A program made the position numbers and the translations under genes. The notes below the pieces were generated by a model. That model worked only from the letters and a program-made list of their open reading frames with translations. It was not told the DNA's origin and did no database searches. DNA of 64,000 nucleotides from Flavobacterium sp. LC2016-13. GTDB taxonomy: Bacteria > Bacteroidota > Bacteroidia > Flavobacteriales > Flavobacteriaceae. The stretch lies in contig NZ_WMDQ01000002.1 of assembly GCF_009707955.1 (NCBI RefSeq), positions 186,001-250,000 on the forward strand, read 5' to 3'. This document shows positions 54,459 to 62,252 of this stretch, one piece after another. The stretch's first letter is position 1. Every line of letters begins with the position of its first letter.

Positions 54459-54524
54459 CAACGGTTTAAACCGTTGGAAAGCAATAAAAGTTCACGATCG
54501 GCATCCCGTGGTTGAAACCACGGG
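54459..54524. repeat. Dispersed intergenic palindrome repeat, copy 2
   Basis: The same palindrome CAACGGTTTAAACCGTTG (54459-54476) as at 1317, followed by a hairpin CCCGTGGTT/AACCACGGG (54505-54524). The gap between TetR-1 and the exporter gene (54327-54556) holds nothing else. Confidence 0.75.
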
Positions 54525-54556
54525 CTATAATTAATTATTGTAGAACCAAATTTGGA

Positions 54557-56107
54557 TTAATGATCAGACAAAATTATATTCGTTTTGGGCTTCTTTGATT
54601 TATTCATTACCAGTAATAATAGAGGCAAAGTAACTGCGAAAAATAATCCTACCAGAAAAAAAGCATCGCGATAACTTAACAGCGAAGACTGTTTGGTTAC
54701 AATATTTTCCATGAGTTTAAGCGCTTTTGCTCTCGCTTCGTTATAAGCAAAACCTCTGTGCTGAAAATAATTGATATAAGCATTAATTCGGTCCATTGCT
54801 TTTACATTATCCAAAGTAACATTCGAAATCAATACATTTCTGTGTGCCGCAAATCGATGTGCGATGTAAGTATTGATGATCGACACACCAAAAGATCCGC
54901 CCAATTGTCGCATCATATTGTTTAAAGCCGCGCCTTGTCCAACATCTTTATCATCAAGAGATGAAACAGCTAGCATAGTAAGCGGAACCGTTAAAAGAGC
55001 CAGTCCAAGCGCTCTGAAAATAAGTGCTGTAGAAACTTCTAAGGCGCTGGTATCTAATGATATTTGAGACATTCTCCAATTAAAATAAATAAACAATAGA
55101 AATCCGGATGCTATAATAATAACCGGAGAAACGCCTTTTTGCAATAAAGTACCACATAGTTTTAAAGCTACTAAAGCAAATAATGCCCCAGGAAGCAAGA
55201 GTAAACCAGTCTGATAAGGCGAAAAACTCAAAAGGCGTTGTGCCACAACCGGACTTATATAAATAGAAATAAACATGCCGAATCCGGTAACAAAGGTTAA
55301 AATTGCCGCTATACTCAGCGATTTACTTTTAAGCACGCGAAGATTTACAACAGGTTTATCGATTTTTAATTCCCAATAAATAAAAGCAAGCAATGTTATG
55401 GTTGCAATAACAGTTAATACTACAATATATCGGGTTTCGAACCAATCTTCGACTTCGCCTCTTTCTAAAACAGTTTGCAGTGCACCAACTCCAATCGCCA
55501 ATAGAGCAATTCCTGTCCAGTCTACTTTTGTAATTTCGGGCTTTACGGGTGGTTCTTTCAATAGAAAATAACAGGAAATAGCGACCATGATTCCAATCGG
55601 AATATTAATTAAAAAGATCCAGGGCCAATCGTAGTTTTCAGTAATATATCCGCCAAGAGTTGGTCCGATCGTTGGTCCAATAAAAATTCCGGCTCCAAAT
55701 AAAGCGCCCGCAGTTGATTGTTTATCTTTTGGAAAAAGCTCAAATACAATAACCTGTGATATTGACAACAAAGCGCCACCGCCAATTCCCTGCAAGAATC
55801 TAAAAAAGACCAACATCCAGATATTAGATGCATGTCCGCACATAAAAGAACAGAAAGTAAACAAGATTATAGAACCAATATAATAATTGCGTCGCCCGAG
55901 ATTGGCACTCAAAAAACTTGTTATCGGAATAATGATAACATTGGCAATCGCATAAGCGGTAATAACCCAGGAAGTATCCTCGAGCGTTGCGCCAAGGTTT
56001 CCGCTCATGTGAGAAAGCGCTACATTGACAATAGAAATATCAATAAGTTCCATAATCGCGGCCAAAATGACCGTGATTATTAAAAGTTTGCGTTGTAAAG
56101 GATTCAT
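54557..56107 (-). CDS. DHA2-family (EmrB/QacA type) MFS exporter
   Basis: A 516-residue transporter with 14 membrane helices, MELIDISIVNVALSHMSGNLG (motif D1-like) and RFLQGIGGGALLSISQVIVF, then GPTIGPTLGGYITENYDW (motif C). It exports hydrophobic drugs using the proton gradient. No EmrA-like adaptor is adjacent, unlike typical EmrAB. A TATACC-N4-GGTATA operator lies just upstream (56118-56133), making it a target of TetR-2. Confidence 0.93.
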   Translation of the reverse strand: MNPLQRKLLIITVILAAIMELIDISIVNVALSHMSGNLGATLEDTSWVITAYAIANVIIIPITSFLSANLGRRNYYIGSIILFTFCSFMCGHASNIWMLVFFRFLQGIGGGALLSISQVIVFELFPKDKQSTAGALFGAGIFIGPTIGPTLGGYITENYDWPWIFLINIPIGIMVAISCYFLLKEPPVKPEITKVDWTGIALLAIGVGALQTVLERGEVEDWFETRYIVVLTVIATITLLAFIYWELKIDKPVVNLRVLKSKSLSIAAILTFVTGFGMFISIYISPVVAQRLLSFSPYQTGLLLLPGALFALVALKLCGTLLQKGVSPVIIIASGFLLFIYFNWRMSQISLDTSALEVSTALIFRALGLALLTVPLTMLAVSSLDDKDVGQGAALNNMMRQLGGSFGVSIINTYIAHRFAAHRNVLISNVTLDNVKAMDRINAYINYFQHRGFAYNEARAKALKLMENIVTKQSSLLSYRDAFFLVGLFFAVTLPLLLLVMNKSKKPKTNIILSDH

Positions 56108-56117
56108 AATATTTTAT

Positions 56118-56133
56118 TATACCGATTGGTATA
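56118..56133 (-). promoter_or_regulatory. TetR-2 operator before the exporter gene
   Basis: TATACC-GATT-GGTATA, 10 bp upstream of the exporter ATG. Half-sites equal those of the tetR-2 promoter. Confidence 0.75.
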
Positions 56134-56165
56134 TTTTTAATTAAAAAAATAGCGAAATTGAAATT

Positions 56166-56615
56166 TTATAACTGCTGCTTTACAACATTAGTTTTAAAGA
56201 GGTTCGAGTATGCTGTAGCAATTAATCTCGTTTGGGCTTCATTCCAAATTTCGCATTGTGCGTTTACAAATTGTCTTCCTTTTTTAATGATCGATGTTCT
56301 TGCCAAAATAATATCGCCAACTTTAGCCGGAGCAAAATAATCAACATTGAGATTTATCGTTGTATAGAAATTTTCTTCATTCAATGAAAACATCGTTGCG
56401 CCAATACAATCATCAGCAATTGCTGCAATAACACCTCCATGAAGTGATTTAACAGGATTTGACATTTCTTCTCTAACTAAATATTGAAAGGTGACACTTC
56501 CATCTTCGGCCGCTAATACTATTGGTCGCATCCAAAGCATAAAAGGCGATGGAGAAGCAGTAAACTCTCTGTCAATATGATCTTGTAATACTTGTAATCT
56601 TGTTTTTATTTCCAT
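56166..56615 (-). CDS. PaaI-family hotdog thioesterase
   Basis: A 149-residue hotdog-fold protein: VKSLHGGVIAAIADDCIGATMFS (catalytic helix with HGG and Asp) and TTINLNVDYFAPAKVGDII. Hydrolyses acyl-CoA thioesters, often aromatic-degradation intermediates or fatty acyl groups. It has its own TATACC-type operator (56695-56710) and lies 58 bp upstream of the exporter on the same strand. Confidence 0.92.
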   Translation of the reverse strand: MEIKTRLQVLQDHIDREFTASPSPFMLWMRPIVLAAEDGSVTFQYLVREEMSNPVKSLHGGVIAAIADDCIGATMFSLNEENFYTTINLNVDYFAPAKVGDIILARTSIIKKGRQFVNAQCEIWNEAQTRLIATAYSNLFKTNVVKQQL

Positions 56616-56694
56616 TTTATATTTTGTTTCAGGTTTAAAGTTTCAGGTTGATGCCGTTTTATAATTAACAATTGATAATTAAATAATACCGTTT

Positions 56695-56710
56695 GGTATA
56701 TTTTTATTTG
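56695..56710 (-). promoter_or_regulatory. TetR-2 operator before the thioesterase gene
   Basis: AATACC-GTTT-GGTATA, one base off the symmetric site, 80 bp upstream of the thioesterase start. Confidence 0.65.
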
Positions 56711-56738
56711 TAAAAAAAGCAATATAATTTACTATTGC

Positions 56739-57329
56739 TTATTCTAAGTCTTCTATAATTTTATTTACGGAAAGCATTACACTCGACAAAACTTTTAAAT
56801 CTGCGGTTAACTTGCTCATCATAACAGATCCTTCAATTAAAGCGATTATAGTTAATGCTGTTCGTTCTGTATCAATTGATTTTGCTTTAAATTCTCCGGC
56901 AAGAATTCCCTGATCGATAAAGTACATTATTTTTTCCTTCCAATAATTAAGCGTTCTTTCGGCATTCTTCTTTAATATTGGATGTGTATCATCAGATTCA
57001 GTTGCGGTATTCAAAATTGGACAGCCGCCTTTCGTAACTTTCAAATTAGCGTATTCAGAATAGAGTCGGGGATAAACCAATAATTTGTCTTTATAAGTAG
57101 TCTGTATGTCGATTTCTCTTGAAAAAGCATCCTGCAGTTTCTTTACATTAAACTTAAAAGCAGCAATTGCAACCTCATCTTTATTTTCAAAATTGCCATA
57201 AATACTTCCTTTTGTAAGTCCGGTTGCATCTGTAATATCGCTCATAGAAGTACCGCTGTAACCTTTCATATTAAAGATTGGCGCAGTTTGTTCTATAATA
57301 AATTGCTTTGTTCTTTCTGCCTTGCTCAT
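56739..57329 (-). CDS. TetR-family repressor (TetR-2)
   Basis: About 196 residues from MSKAERTKQFIIEQTAPIF; HTH GTSMSDITDATGLTKGSIYGNFENKD. The start at 57329 is used because the longer in-frame form (57365) would extend through the promoter. It is paralogous to TetR-1, but the recognition helix reads SIYGNF instead of SMYVHF. Three TATACC-type operators (its own, exporter, thioesterase) define a local regulon. Confidence 0.92.
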   Translation of the reverse strand: MSKAERTKQFIIEQTAPIFNMKGYSGTSMSDITDATGLTKGSIYGNFENKDEVAIAAFKFNVKKLQDAFSREIDIQTTYKDKLLVYPRLYSEYANLKVTKGGCPILNTATESDDTHPILKKNAERTLNYWKEKIMYFIDQGILAGEFKAKSIDTERTALTIIALIEGSVMMSKLTADLKVLSSVMLSVNKIIEDLE

Positions 57330-57351
57330 GATCGCAAATGATTTAAGACTG

Positions 57352-57382
57352 CAAATATATACCAATCGGTATAATTTAGCAA
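57352..57382 (-). promoter_or_regulatory. TetR-2 promoter with operator in the spacer
   Basis: Minus strand: TTG (57382-57380), 20-bp spacer, TAtaTTTG (57359-57352). The dyad TATACC-AATC-GGTATA (57358-57373) overlaps the spacer, with the same geometry as tetR-1. Confidence 0.82.
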
Positions 57383-57416
57383 TCTTTTTTGATTTTATTT
57401 ATTTTGATGACAGATT

Positions 57417-57761
57417 TTATAGTGATTTTTCTTTATTTCTGATATGATTTCGATGTGAGATTCCCCATTTGATCATCTCTAAAATTATAGGTCCAAAAGA
57501 TTGGCAATACGGTGTAGATTCGTAAAGTATAGGCACTTTTGCGTCGCGATCTTCAGTTCGTTTGACAAGATTATTCAATTCCATATCCTTCAATTCCTTC
57601 GAAAGCATTCTTGAAGTAATACCGGGAATACTTTGCTGAATTTCTTTAAATCTGTTATTTCCATTACAGATTGAATTGATAATAGGCAGTTTCCATTTTC
57701 CACCCAAAACATATATCGTATCCTGAAGCGCCTGAAACTCTTCTTTCTGATTTCTTGCCAT
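57417..57761 (-). CDS. HxlR-family regulator
   Basis: A winged-helix protein of about 114 residues from MARNQKEEFQALQ; HTH IQQSIPGITSRMLSKELKDMELNNLVKR and wing KVPILYESTPYCQSFGP. The ATG at 57761 is used because the longer form (57827) would cover the operator dyad. The N-terminal Cys of the canonical NCPV motif is absent; Cys residues occur at ICNGN and PYCQSF. Divergent from the SDR at 58020, with two related dyads between. Confidence 0.9.
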   Translation of the reverse strand: MARNQKEEFQALQDTIYVLGGKWKLPIINSICNGNNRFKEIQQSIPGITSRMLSKELKDMELNNLVKRTEDRDAKVPILYESTPYCQSFGPIILEMIKWGISHRNHIRNKEKSL

Positions 57762-57803
57762 TGCGAATAATTTTAGACTAAGGTATAAAAACATTTTTTT
57801 TCT

Positions 57804-57928
57804 ACCATATAAGTGATATAAGTTCATTTAATTAGAAACGCCGACAAAGCTTGCCTTCAACGCCTTTTGGCAAAAAAAATCATTAAACTAACCATCCAGC
57901 TTTATTGAACTTATATTACTTATATGGT
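57804..57928. promoter_or_regulatory. Two mirrored HxlR operators in the divergent promoter region
   Basis: ACCATATAAGTGATATAAGTTC (57804-57825) and its near-perfect inverted copy (57907-57928, 21 of 22 matching). Each copy is itself two ATATAAGT direct repeats 1 bp apart. The two sites face the HxlR gene and the SDR gene. TAacTTTG at 57987-57994 may be the SDR -7 element. Confidence 0.75.
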
Positions 57929-58019
57929 GAAAATTTAATTCGGTATACTCAATGATACTGCTGAAAAAGCAATATGTTTTGAGATTTAACTTTGTCCCGT
58001 TAATTTAAAAACATAAAAA

Positions 58020-58763
58020 ATGGACAATTTAAAAAATAAAGTTGCAGTCATTACAGGCGGAAACAGCGGTATCGGATACGCAACAGCAAAACAATTAAAA
58101 GAACAAGGCGCAACCGTTATCATTACCGGAAGAAGAAAAGAAGCGATAGATAAAGCCGCACAAGAATTAGGCGTAACAGCTATTGTTGCAGATCAGTCAA
58201 ATATTACTGATATTGAAAATCTGGCTTCAAAAGTAAAAGAAGATTTTGGTTCCGTTGATATTCTGTTTATTAATGCCGGAATTACTGGAGCAACAACAAT
58301 TGAGCAAGCAACCGAAGATTTATTTGATAGTATAATCAATATTAATTTTAAAGGCGCTTATTTTACCTTAAGCAAATTTATTCCTGTTTTGAAAGATGGC
58401 GCATCCGTTGTATTTCTTTCGTCTAATACAGCAAGTATGAGTTACGCAGGCACATCTATTTATTCGTCGAGTAAAACTGCTCTTAATGCAGTTATGAAAA
58501 TTGCTGCATTAGAATTAGCTCCAAGAAAAATCAGAGTCAATTCAGTTAGTCCGGGTCCAACAGAAACAGAAATAATGAAAAAAATAGGCTTAAATGAAGC
58601 AGAAGTTAAAACCCTGATGAATACTATTGTCGATAAAATTCCACTAAAACAAATGGGAACTTCAGAGGATGTTGCCAAAATGGTTGCCTACTTAAGCAGC
58701 GATGCCTCAAAATTCATCACCGGAGCTGATTTCCTTATGGATGGTGGGATGGTTTTAGCTTAA
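58020..58763 (+). CDS. Short-chain dehydrogenase/reductase
   Basis: A 247-residue classical SDR: cofactor motif TGGNSGIGYATA (13-24), NAGITG, SSNTASM, catalytic YSSSK and SPGPTETE. Length and motifs are those of FabG-type reductases. It is controlled in all likelihood by the divergent HxlR protein, through the paired dyads upstream. Substrate unknown; such HxlR-SDR pairs often respond to aldehydes or quinones. Confidence 0.93.
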   Translation: MDNLKNKVAVITGGNSGIGYATAKQLKEQGATVIITGRRKEAIDKAAQELGVTAIVADQSNITDIENLASKVKEDFGSVDILFINAGITGATTIEQATEDLFDSIININFKGAYFTLSKFIPVLKDGASVVFLSSNTASMSYAGTSIYSSSKTALNAVMKIAALELAPRKIRVNSVSPGPTETEIMKKIGLNEAEVKTLMNTIVDKIPLKQMGTSEDVAKMVAYLSSDASKFITGADFLMDGGMVLA

Positions 58764-59089
58764 TATTTTTTTAAAGTTACTAAGGTTCTAAGGAGCTAAG
58801 GGACTGAGTTTTTTTCTTTATTGTGATTCTGTCCCGAGGTTTCGTGAGAAGGCTTTTGAAGATTGAAATCAATTTTCATTAGGAGCTATTTCCTGCTGTC
58901 CTTCCAAATCTTTTGTATCCGCCGCCGCGGATACAAAAGGATTTTCCCTCCCATCAGGGCTATGAAACTCATTTTCAAAAGAAAAAACAAAGATCAAACC
59001 TAAGAACCTTAGGACCTTTAAAAAAAAACTTTTACACCTTAAGAAAACCTTAGAAACTTAGTACCTTAGCAACTCAGAACCTTCAAAAA
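58764..59089. repeat. Intergenic region of dispersed repeats, 326 bp
   Basis: No gene. Two edges carry related inverted sequence (AAGGTTCTAAGGAGCTAAGG near 58779 and CCTTAGCAACTCAGAACCTT near 59063). Inside is a perfect 13-bp hairpin CTTTTGTATCCGC/GCGGATACAAAAG (58910-58939) in an AGGAGCTATTTCC...CATCAGGGCT frame, a pattern found as a dispersed element in flavobacterial genomes. Confidence 0.6.
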
Positions 59090-59662
59090 ATGACTTCCAA
59101 AGAAATACTACAACAACACATCTCCAAAACGGCTTCATTGACCGAAGAAGAATTCGATTATTTCTTTTCTCATTTTAAAACACAGACTTTCAAAAAAGGG
59201 CAAACTATTATTAGTGAAGGAGATAAAGTTGATTGCGAGTATTTTGTAATCTCAGGTTGTTTAAAGGCTTTTTTTATCAATGATGAAGTTAAAATGTACA
59301 TATTGCAGTTTGCAATGCCAACATGGTGGACATCTGATTACACGGCTTTATACAATAATACGCCTGCAACAATAAATGTTGATTGTATTTCTGATGTCGA
59401 ATTGCTTTGTCTTTCTAATGCTGATCGCGAAAAACTTTGCAATGAATTTCATCAGGTAGAACATTTTTTCCGTTGGAGAACCAACAAAGGATATATTGCC
59501 TCTCAAAAAAGGCTTTTATCTTTTATGAATAATAATGTCAAAACACGCTACGAAGAACTTTTAGCGCTGTATCCTCAACTTTATAATTTAGTTCCAAAAC
59601 ACTTAATTGCTGCTTATTTAGGCGTTTCAAGAGAAACCTTAAGCAGGCTTTATAATTCGTAA
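59090..59662 (+). CDS. Crp/Fnr-family transcriptional regulator
   Basis: A 190-residue regulator with a cyclic-nucleotide-binding-like beta barrel (30-125: KKGQTIISEGDKVDCEYFVISG) and a C-terminal HTH (PKHLIAAYLGVSRETLSRLYNS). No Fnr-type Cys cluster, so it is not an oxygen sensor of the Fe-S type. A CRP-like site at 60185-60200 lies in front of the operon downstream, which it may control. Confidence 0.9.
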   Translation: MTSKEILQQHISKTASLTEEEFDYFFSHFKTQTFKKGQTIISEGDKVDCEYFVISGCLKAFFINDEVKMYILQFAMPTWWTSDYTALYNNTPATINVDCISDVELLCLSNADREKLCNEFHQVEHFFRWRTNKGYIASQKRLLSFMNNNVKTRYEELLALYPQLYNLVPKHLIAAYLGVSRETLSRLYNS

Positions 59663-60265
59663 TTTTTTTGCCACAGATAAAAAAGATTTTTGTTTCACGC
59701 AGATTTAAAAAGGATTTAAGCAAATACACGCAGATAATCGTTTAGCTTTATAAATTAAATCTGCTCTATCTACAAAATCTGCGAGAACATACTTTTACTT
59801 CGTGCCACAAATTTCACAGATTAAAAAGATTCTTGTTTCACGCAGATTTAAAAAAGATTTAAGCAAATACACGCAGATAATCGTTTAGCTTTATAAATTA
59901 AATCTGCTCTATCTGCAAAATCTGCGAGAATATACTTTTATTCATGCCACAGATGAAAAAGGATTAAACGATTTTTTTTCACGCAGATCTGGCAGATCTG
60001 GCAGATTTTTATTTAATTCCTGTTTTTTATGTAGTTTGTAATCCCTCGTTCCTTGGGATGACAAACTAAACGTGAATAAAAAATAATCATAGTATAAAAA
60101 TAATCAGCGTCAATCTGCTAAATCCTTTTAAAATCTGCGTGAAACAAAACTCCAGCATTTCATTAATTCAAGCGTAAATCAGAATGTGATCTACATCACG
60201 TAACCAATCTCCATACTCGCCGTTCCTTTGCCTTGTACTTTTAAACACAATTAAATACAATAAAA
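59663..60265. repeat. Tandem and inverted repeat region, 603 bp
   Basis: Three successive units start GCCACA at about 59670, 59804 and 59946, each with TTTCACGCAGAT; the first two are nearly identical over about 110 bp. The sequence near 60100-60147 is the inverse (complement of TGTTTCACGCAGATTTTAAAAGGATTTAGCA), so the block is flanked by inverted arms. No ORF of substance is inside. It has a CRP-like dyad (60185-60200) at its right end. Confidence 0.7.
60185..60200 (+). promoter_or_regulatory. CRP-like operator before the YceI operon
   Basis: TGTGATCTACATCACG, with the perfect inner dyad GTGAT-N4-ATCAC, matches the CRP consensus (TGTGA-N6-TCACA) at nine of ten positions. It lies 66 bp upstream of the yceI-family start. 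The Crp/Fnr gene is 0.5 kb away. Confidence 0.65.
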
Positions 60266-60820
60266 ATGGAAACAACAAATTTTAAAATCGTAAGCACAAA
60301 TAGCAAAATCGATTGGACTGGTAGAAAAGTTACTGGAGCACATAATGGTACAATTGGTATCAAAGAAGGTAATTTCATCTTTAATGATGGAAAAGTAAAT
60401 GGTGGTAACATTATCATTGACACAACTGCAATCGAAATACTGGACGTAACTGATCCGGCAACAAACGCACAATTTGCCGGTCATTTGGCTTCGGATGATT
60501 TTTTCTCAAGCGAAAAATTCCCTACTGCAACATTTGATATTCTTTCAGTAAAAGAAGTTTCAAACCAGAGTTATTATCTTGAAGGTAATCTTACTATAAA
60601 AAATATTACACATCTTGTTGGTTTTGAAGCTCAGGTAGCGAATGATGGAAATACTATTTCTCTTTCAGGAAAACTGGTAATTGACCGTACTAAATACGAT
60701 ATCAAATTCCGTTCAGGTAATTTCTTCGTGAATTTAGGAGACACTTTAATCTACAACGACTTTGATTTAGACTTTAAAATCACTGCCGAAGCTACATTTT
60801 CAGGACAATCTAAAAACTAA
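60266..60820 (+). CDS. YceI-family lipocalin-like protein
   Basis: A 184-residue YceI-fold protein (beta barrel binding isoprenoid-type lipids): SKIDWTGRKVTGAHNGTIGI, then GHLASDDFFSSEKFPTATFD and NLTIKNITHLVGFE. No clear signal peptide, so cytosolic unless an upstream start exists. First gene of a five-gene operon. Function in the family remains loosely defined (lipid or polyisoprenoid binding, stress). Confidence 0.9.
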   Translation: METTNFKIVSTNSKIDWTGRKVTGAHNGTIGIKEGNFIFNDGKVNGGNIIIDTTAIEILDVTDPATNAQFAGHLASDDFFSSEKFPTATFDILSVKEVSNQSYYLEGNLTIKNITHLVGFEAQVANDGNTISLSGKLVIDRTKYDIKFRSGNFFVNLGDTLIYNDFDLDFKITAEATFSGQSKN

Positions 60821-60824
60821 GACC

Positions 60825-61043
60825 ATGCCTTACGTAAAAATCGAATTGACCCGCGAAGGAGTTACTCGCGAGCAAAAACAGGAACTAATAAGCGGTATTA
60901 CAAATTTAATTACCGACGTATTAAACAAAGATCCACATTTAACTCACGTAGTAATTCAGGAAATAGAGTTAGACGATTGGGGCTATGCAGGAGAACAAGT
61001 ATCAGTTTTAAGAGAAAAAGGCATTACAGCCGATAAAAAATAA
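60825..61043 (+). CDS. 4-oxalocrotonate tautomerase-family protein
   Basis: A 72-residue tautomerase with the catalytic Pro2 exposed after Met removal (MPYVKIELTREGVTREQKQEL), and the family length is met. Acts as a hexamer or trimer on keto-enol substrates. Cotranscribed with yceI (4-bp gap). Position in an operon with SDR and nitronate monooxygenase suggests handling of electrophiles. Confidence 0.9.
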   Translation: MPYVKIELTREGVTREQKQELISGITNLITDVLNKDPHLTHVVIQEIELDDWGYAGEQVSVLREKGITADKK

Positions 61044-61048
61044 ATATC

Positions 61049-61783
61049 ATGAAAAAACAAACCATAATCGTTACCGGAGCAGCTTCAGGTATCGGAAAAG
61101 GAATCGCTAAATACTTTTTAGACAGAGGCGATAATGTAGTTATCAATTCAGTAACACCAGCTTCATTAGAAAGCACTTTTAATGAATTTGGAGCAGGAGA
61201 AAACCTTGCCATGTTTGCCGGAGATGTAAGCAATAAAAAAACAGGAGAACAATTGGTGAAAATTGCCTTAGAAAAATTCGGTTCTGTAGATGTATTGGTT
61301 AACAATGCCGGAATCTTTGACAGCAAACCATTCTTAGAAGTTGACGAAGCTTATTTGGATAAATTTTTGACAACAAACCTAAAAGGAACTTATTTTACTA
61401 CACAAGCCGTTGTTCCGCAAATGCTGAAACAAAAAGACGGCGTTGTAATTAATATCGGAACTCCACTTGTAAACCATGGTTTAGGCGGATGGCCAGCTAC
61501 TGCACCAATCGCGAGCAAAGGCGCAATTCACGCTATAACAGTACAATTGGCAGCAGAATTCGGAAAACAAAATATCAGATTTAATACCGTTGCACCAGGC
61601 GTAATTCGTACACCAATGCACGGAGACAAAGCAGATTTAAGCGCAGGTTTACATTTGTTAAACAGAGTAGGAGAAATCGACGATGTTGCAGAAATGGTTT
61701 ATACTGTTGCAAAAAGTACTTTTATCACCGGCGCAATCATCAATGTTGACGGAGGTAAAGCAGCCGGACATAATTTAAACTAA
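61049..61783 (+). CDS. Short-chain dehydrogenase/reductase
   Basis: A 244-residue SDR: TGAASGIGKGIAKYF (9-23), NNAGIFDS and APGVIRTPM. The usual YxxxK is not evident: the segment in that place is APIASKGAIHAI, with Lys in SKG and Ala/Ile where Tyr is expected. If the alignment is right the catalytic Tyr is missing or displaced. It begins 5 bp after the tautomerase. Confidence 0.86.
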   Translation: MKKQTIIVTGAASGIGKGIAKYFLDRGDNVVINSVTPASLESTFNEFGAGENLAMFAGDVSNKKTGEQLVKIALEKFGSVDVLVNNAGIFDSKPFLEVDEAYLDKFLTTNLKGTYFTTQAVVPQMLKQKDGVVINIGTPLVNHGLGGWPATAPIASKGAIHAITVQLAAEFGKQNIRFNTVAPGVIRTPMHGDKADLSAGLHLLNRVGEIDDVAEMVYTVAKSTFITGAIINVDGGKAAGHNLN

Positions 61784-61784
61784 G

Positions 61785-62234
61785 GTGAAAACTATTTTAT
61801 TAACTGCTATTATGCTCTGGAGTTTTCAGGGCATAAAAGCACAATATAAAGGTAAAATGGAAAATCAAGCAGAAATAGCAGCAATTACAGATGTCGTTGA
61901 AAATTATTATTTCAAAGGTATTTATGAAGGAGATGTAATACGTCTAGGAAGTATTTTTGAGTCAGGAACATTTGTTTACGGAGATATAAATGAACAGCCT
62001 TATTTTAAAACGGCAGAACTTTATTTAGATGGCGTAAAAAACAGACAAAGTCCAAAAGATTCAGGAAAACCTTTTAAAGGCGAAATTTTGGAAATAAAAG
62101 TCGTAAATTCAATTGCCATAGCAGAAGTTAATGTAAAGATGTACGATTTTAATTATCGTGATTTTTTATCTTTCCATAAGATTAACGGAAAATGGCTTAT
62201 CGTCAATAAAATGTTGACTGATGTAAGTGAATAA
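61785..62234 (+). CDS. NTF2-like/lumazine-binding-like exported protein
   Basis: A 149-residue protein starting with GTG, 1 bp after the SDR stop; a signal peptide (KTILLTAIMLWSFQGIKAQ) is followed by an NTF2-like fold (QAEIAAITDVVENYYFKGIYEGD, then FLSFHKINGKWLIVNKML). Members of the PF12893 group bind small molecules or act as scaffolds. Export puts it apart from its operon neighbours, which are cytosolic. Confidence 0.82.
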   Translation: MKTILLTAIMLWSFQGIKAQYKGKMENQAEIAAITDVVENYYFKGIYEGDVIRLGSIFESGTFVYGDINEQPYFKTAELYLDGVKNRQSPKDSGKPFKGEILEIKVVNSIAIAEVNVKMYDFNYRDFLSFHKINGKWLIVNKMLTDVSE

Positions 62235-62252
62235 ACTTTAAAAGGAGAAATA

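Noticed and set aside
59670-60147. Repeat array taken for a CRISPR
   Set aside because: Units are over 100 bp, only two or three, with no unique spacers and no cas genes.
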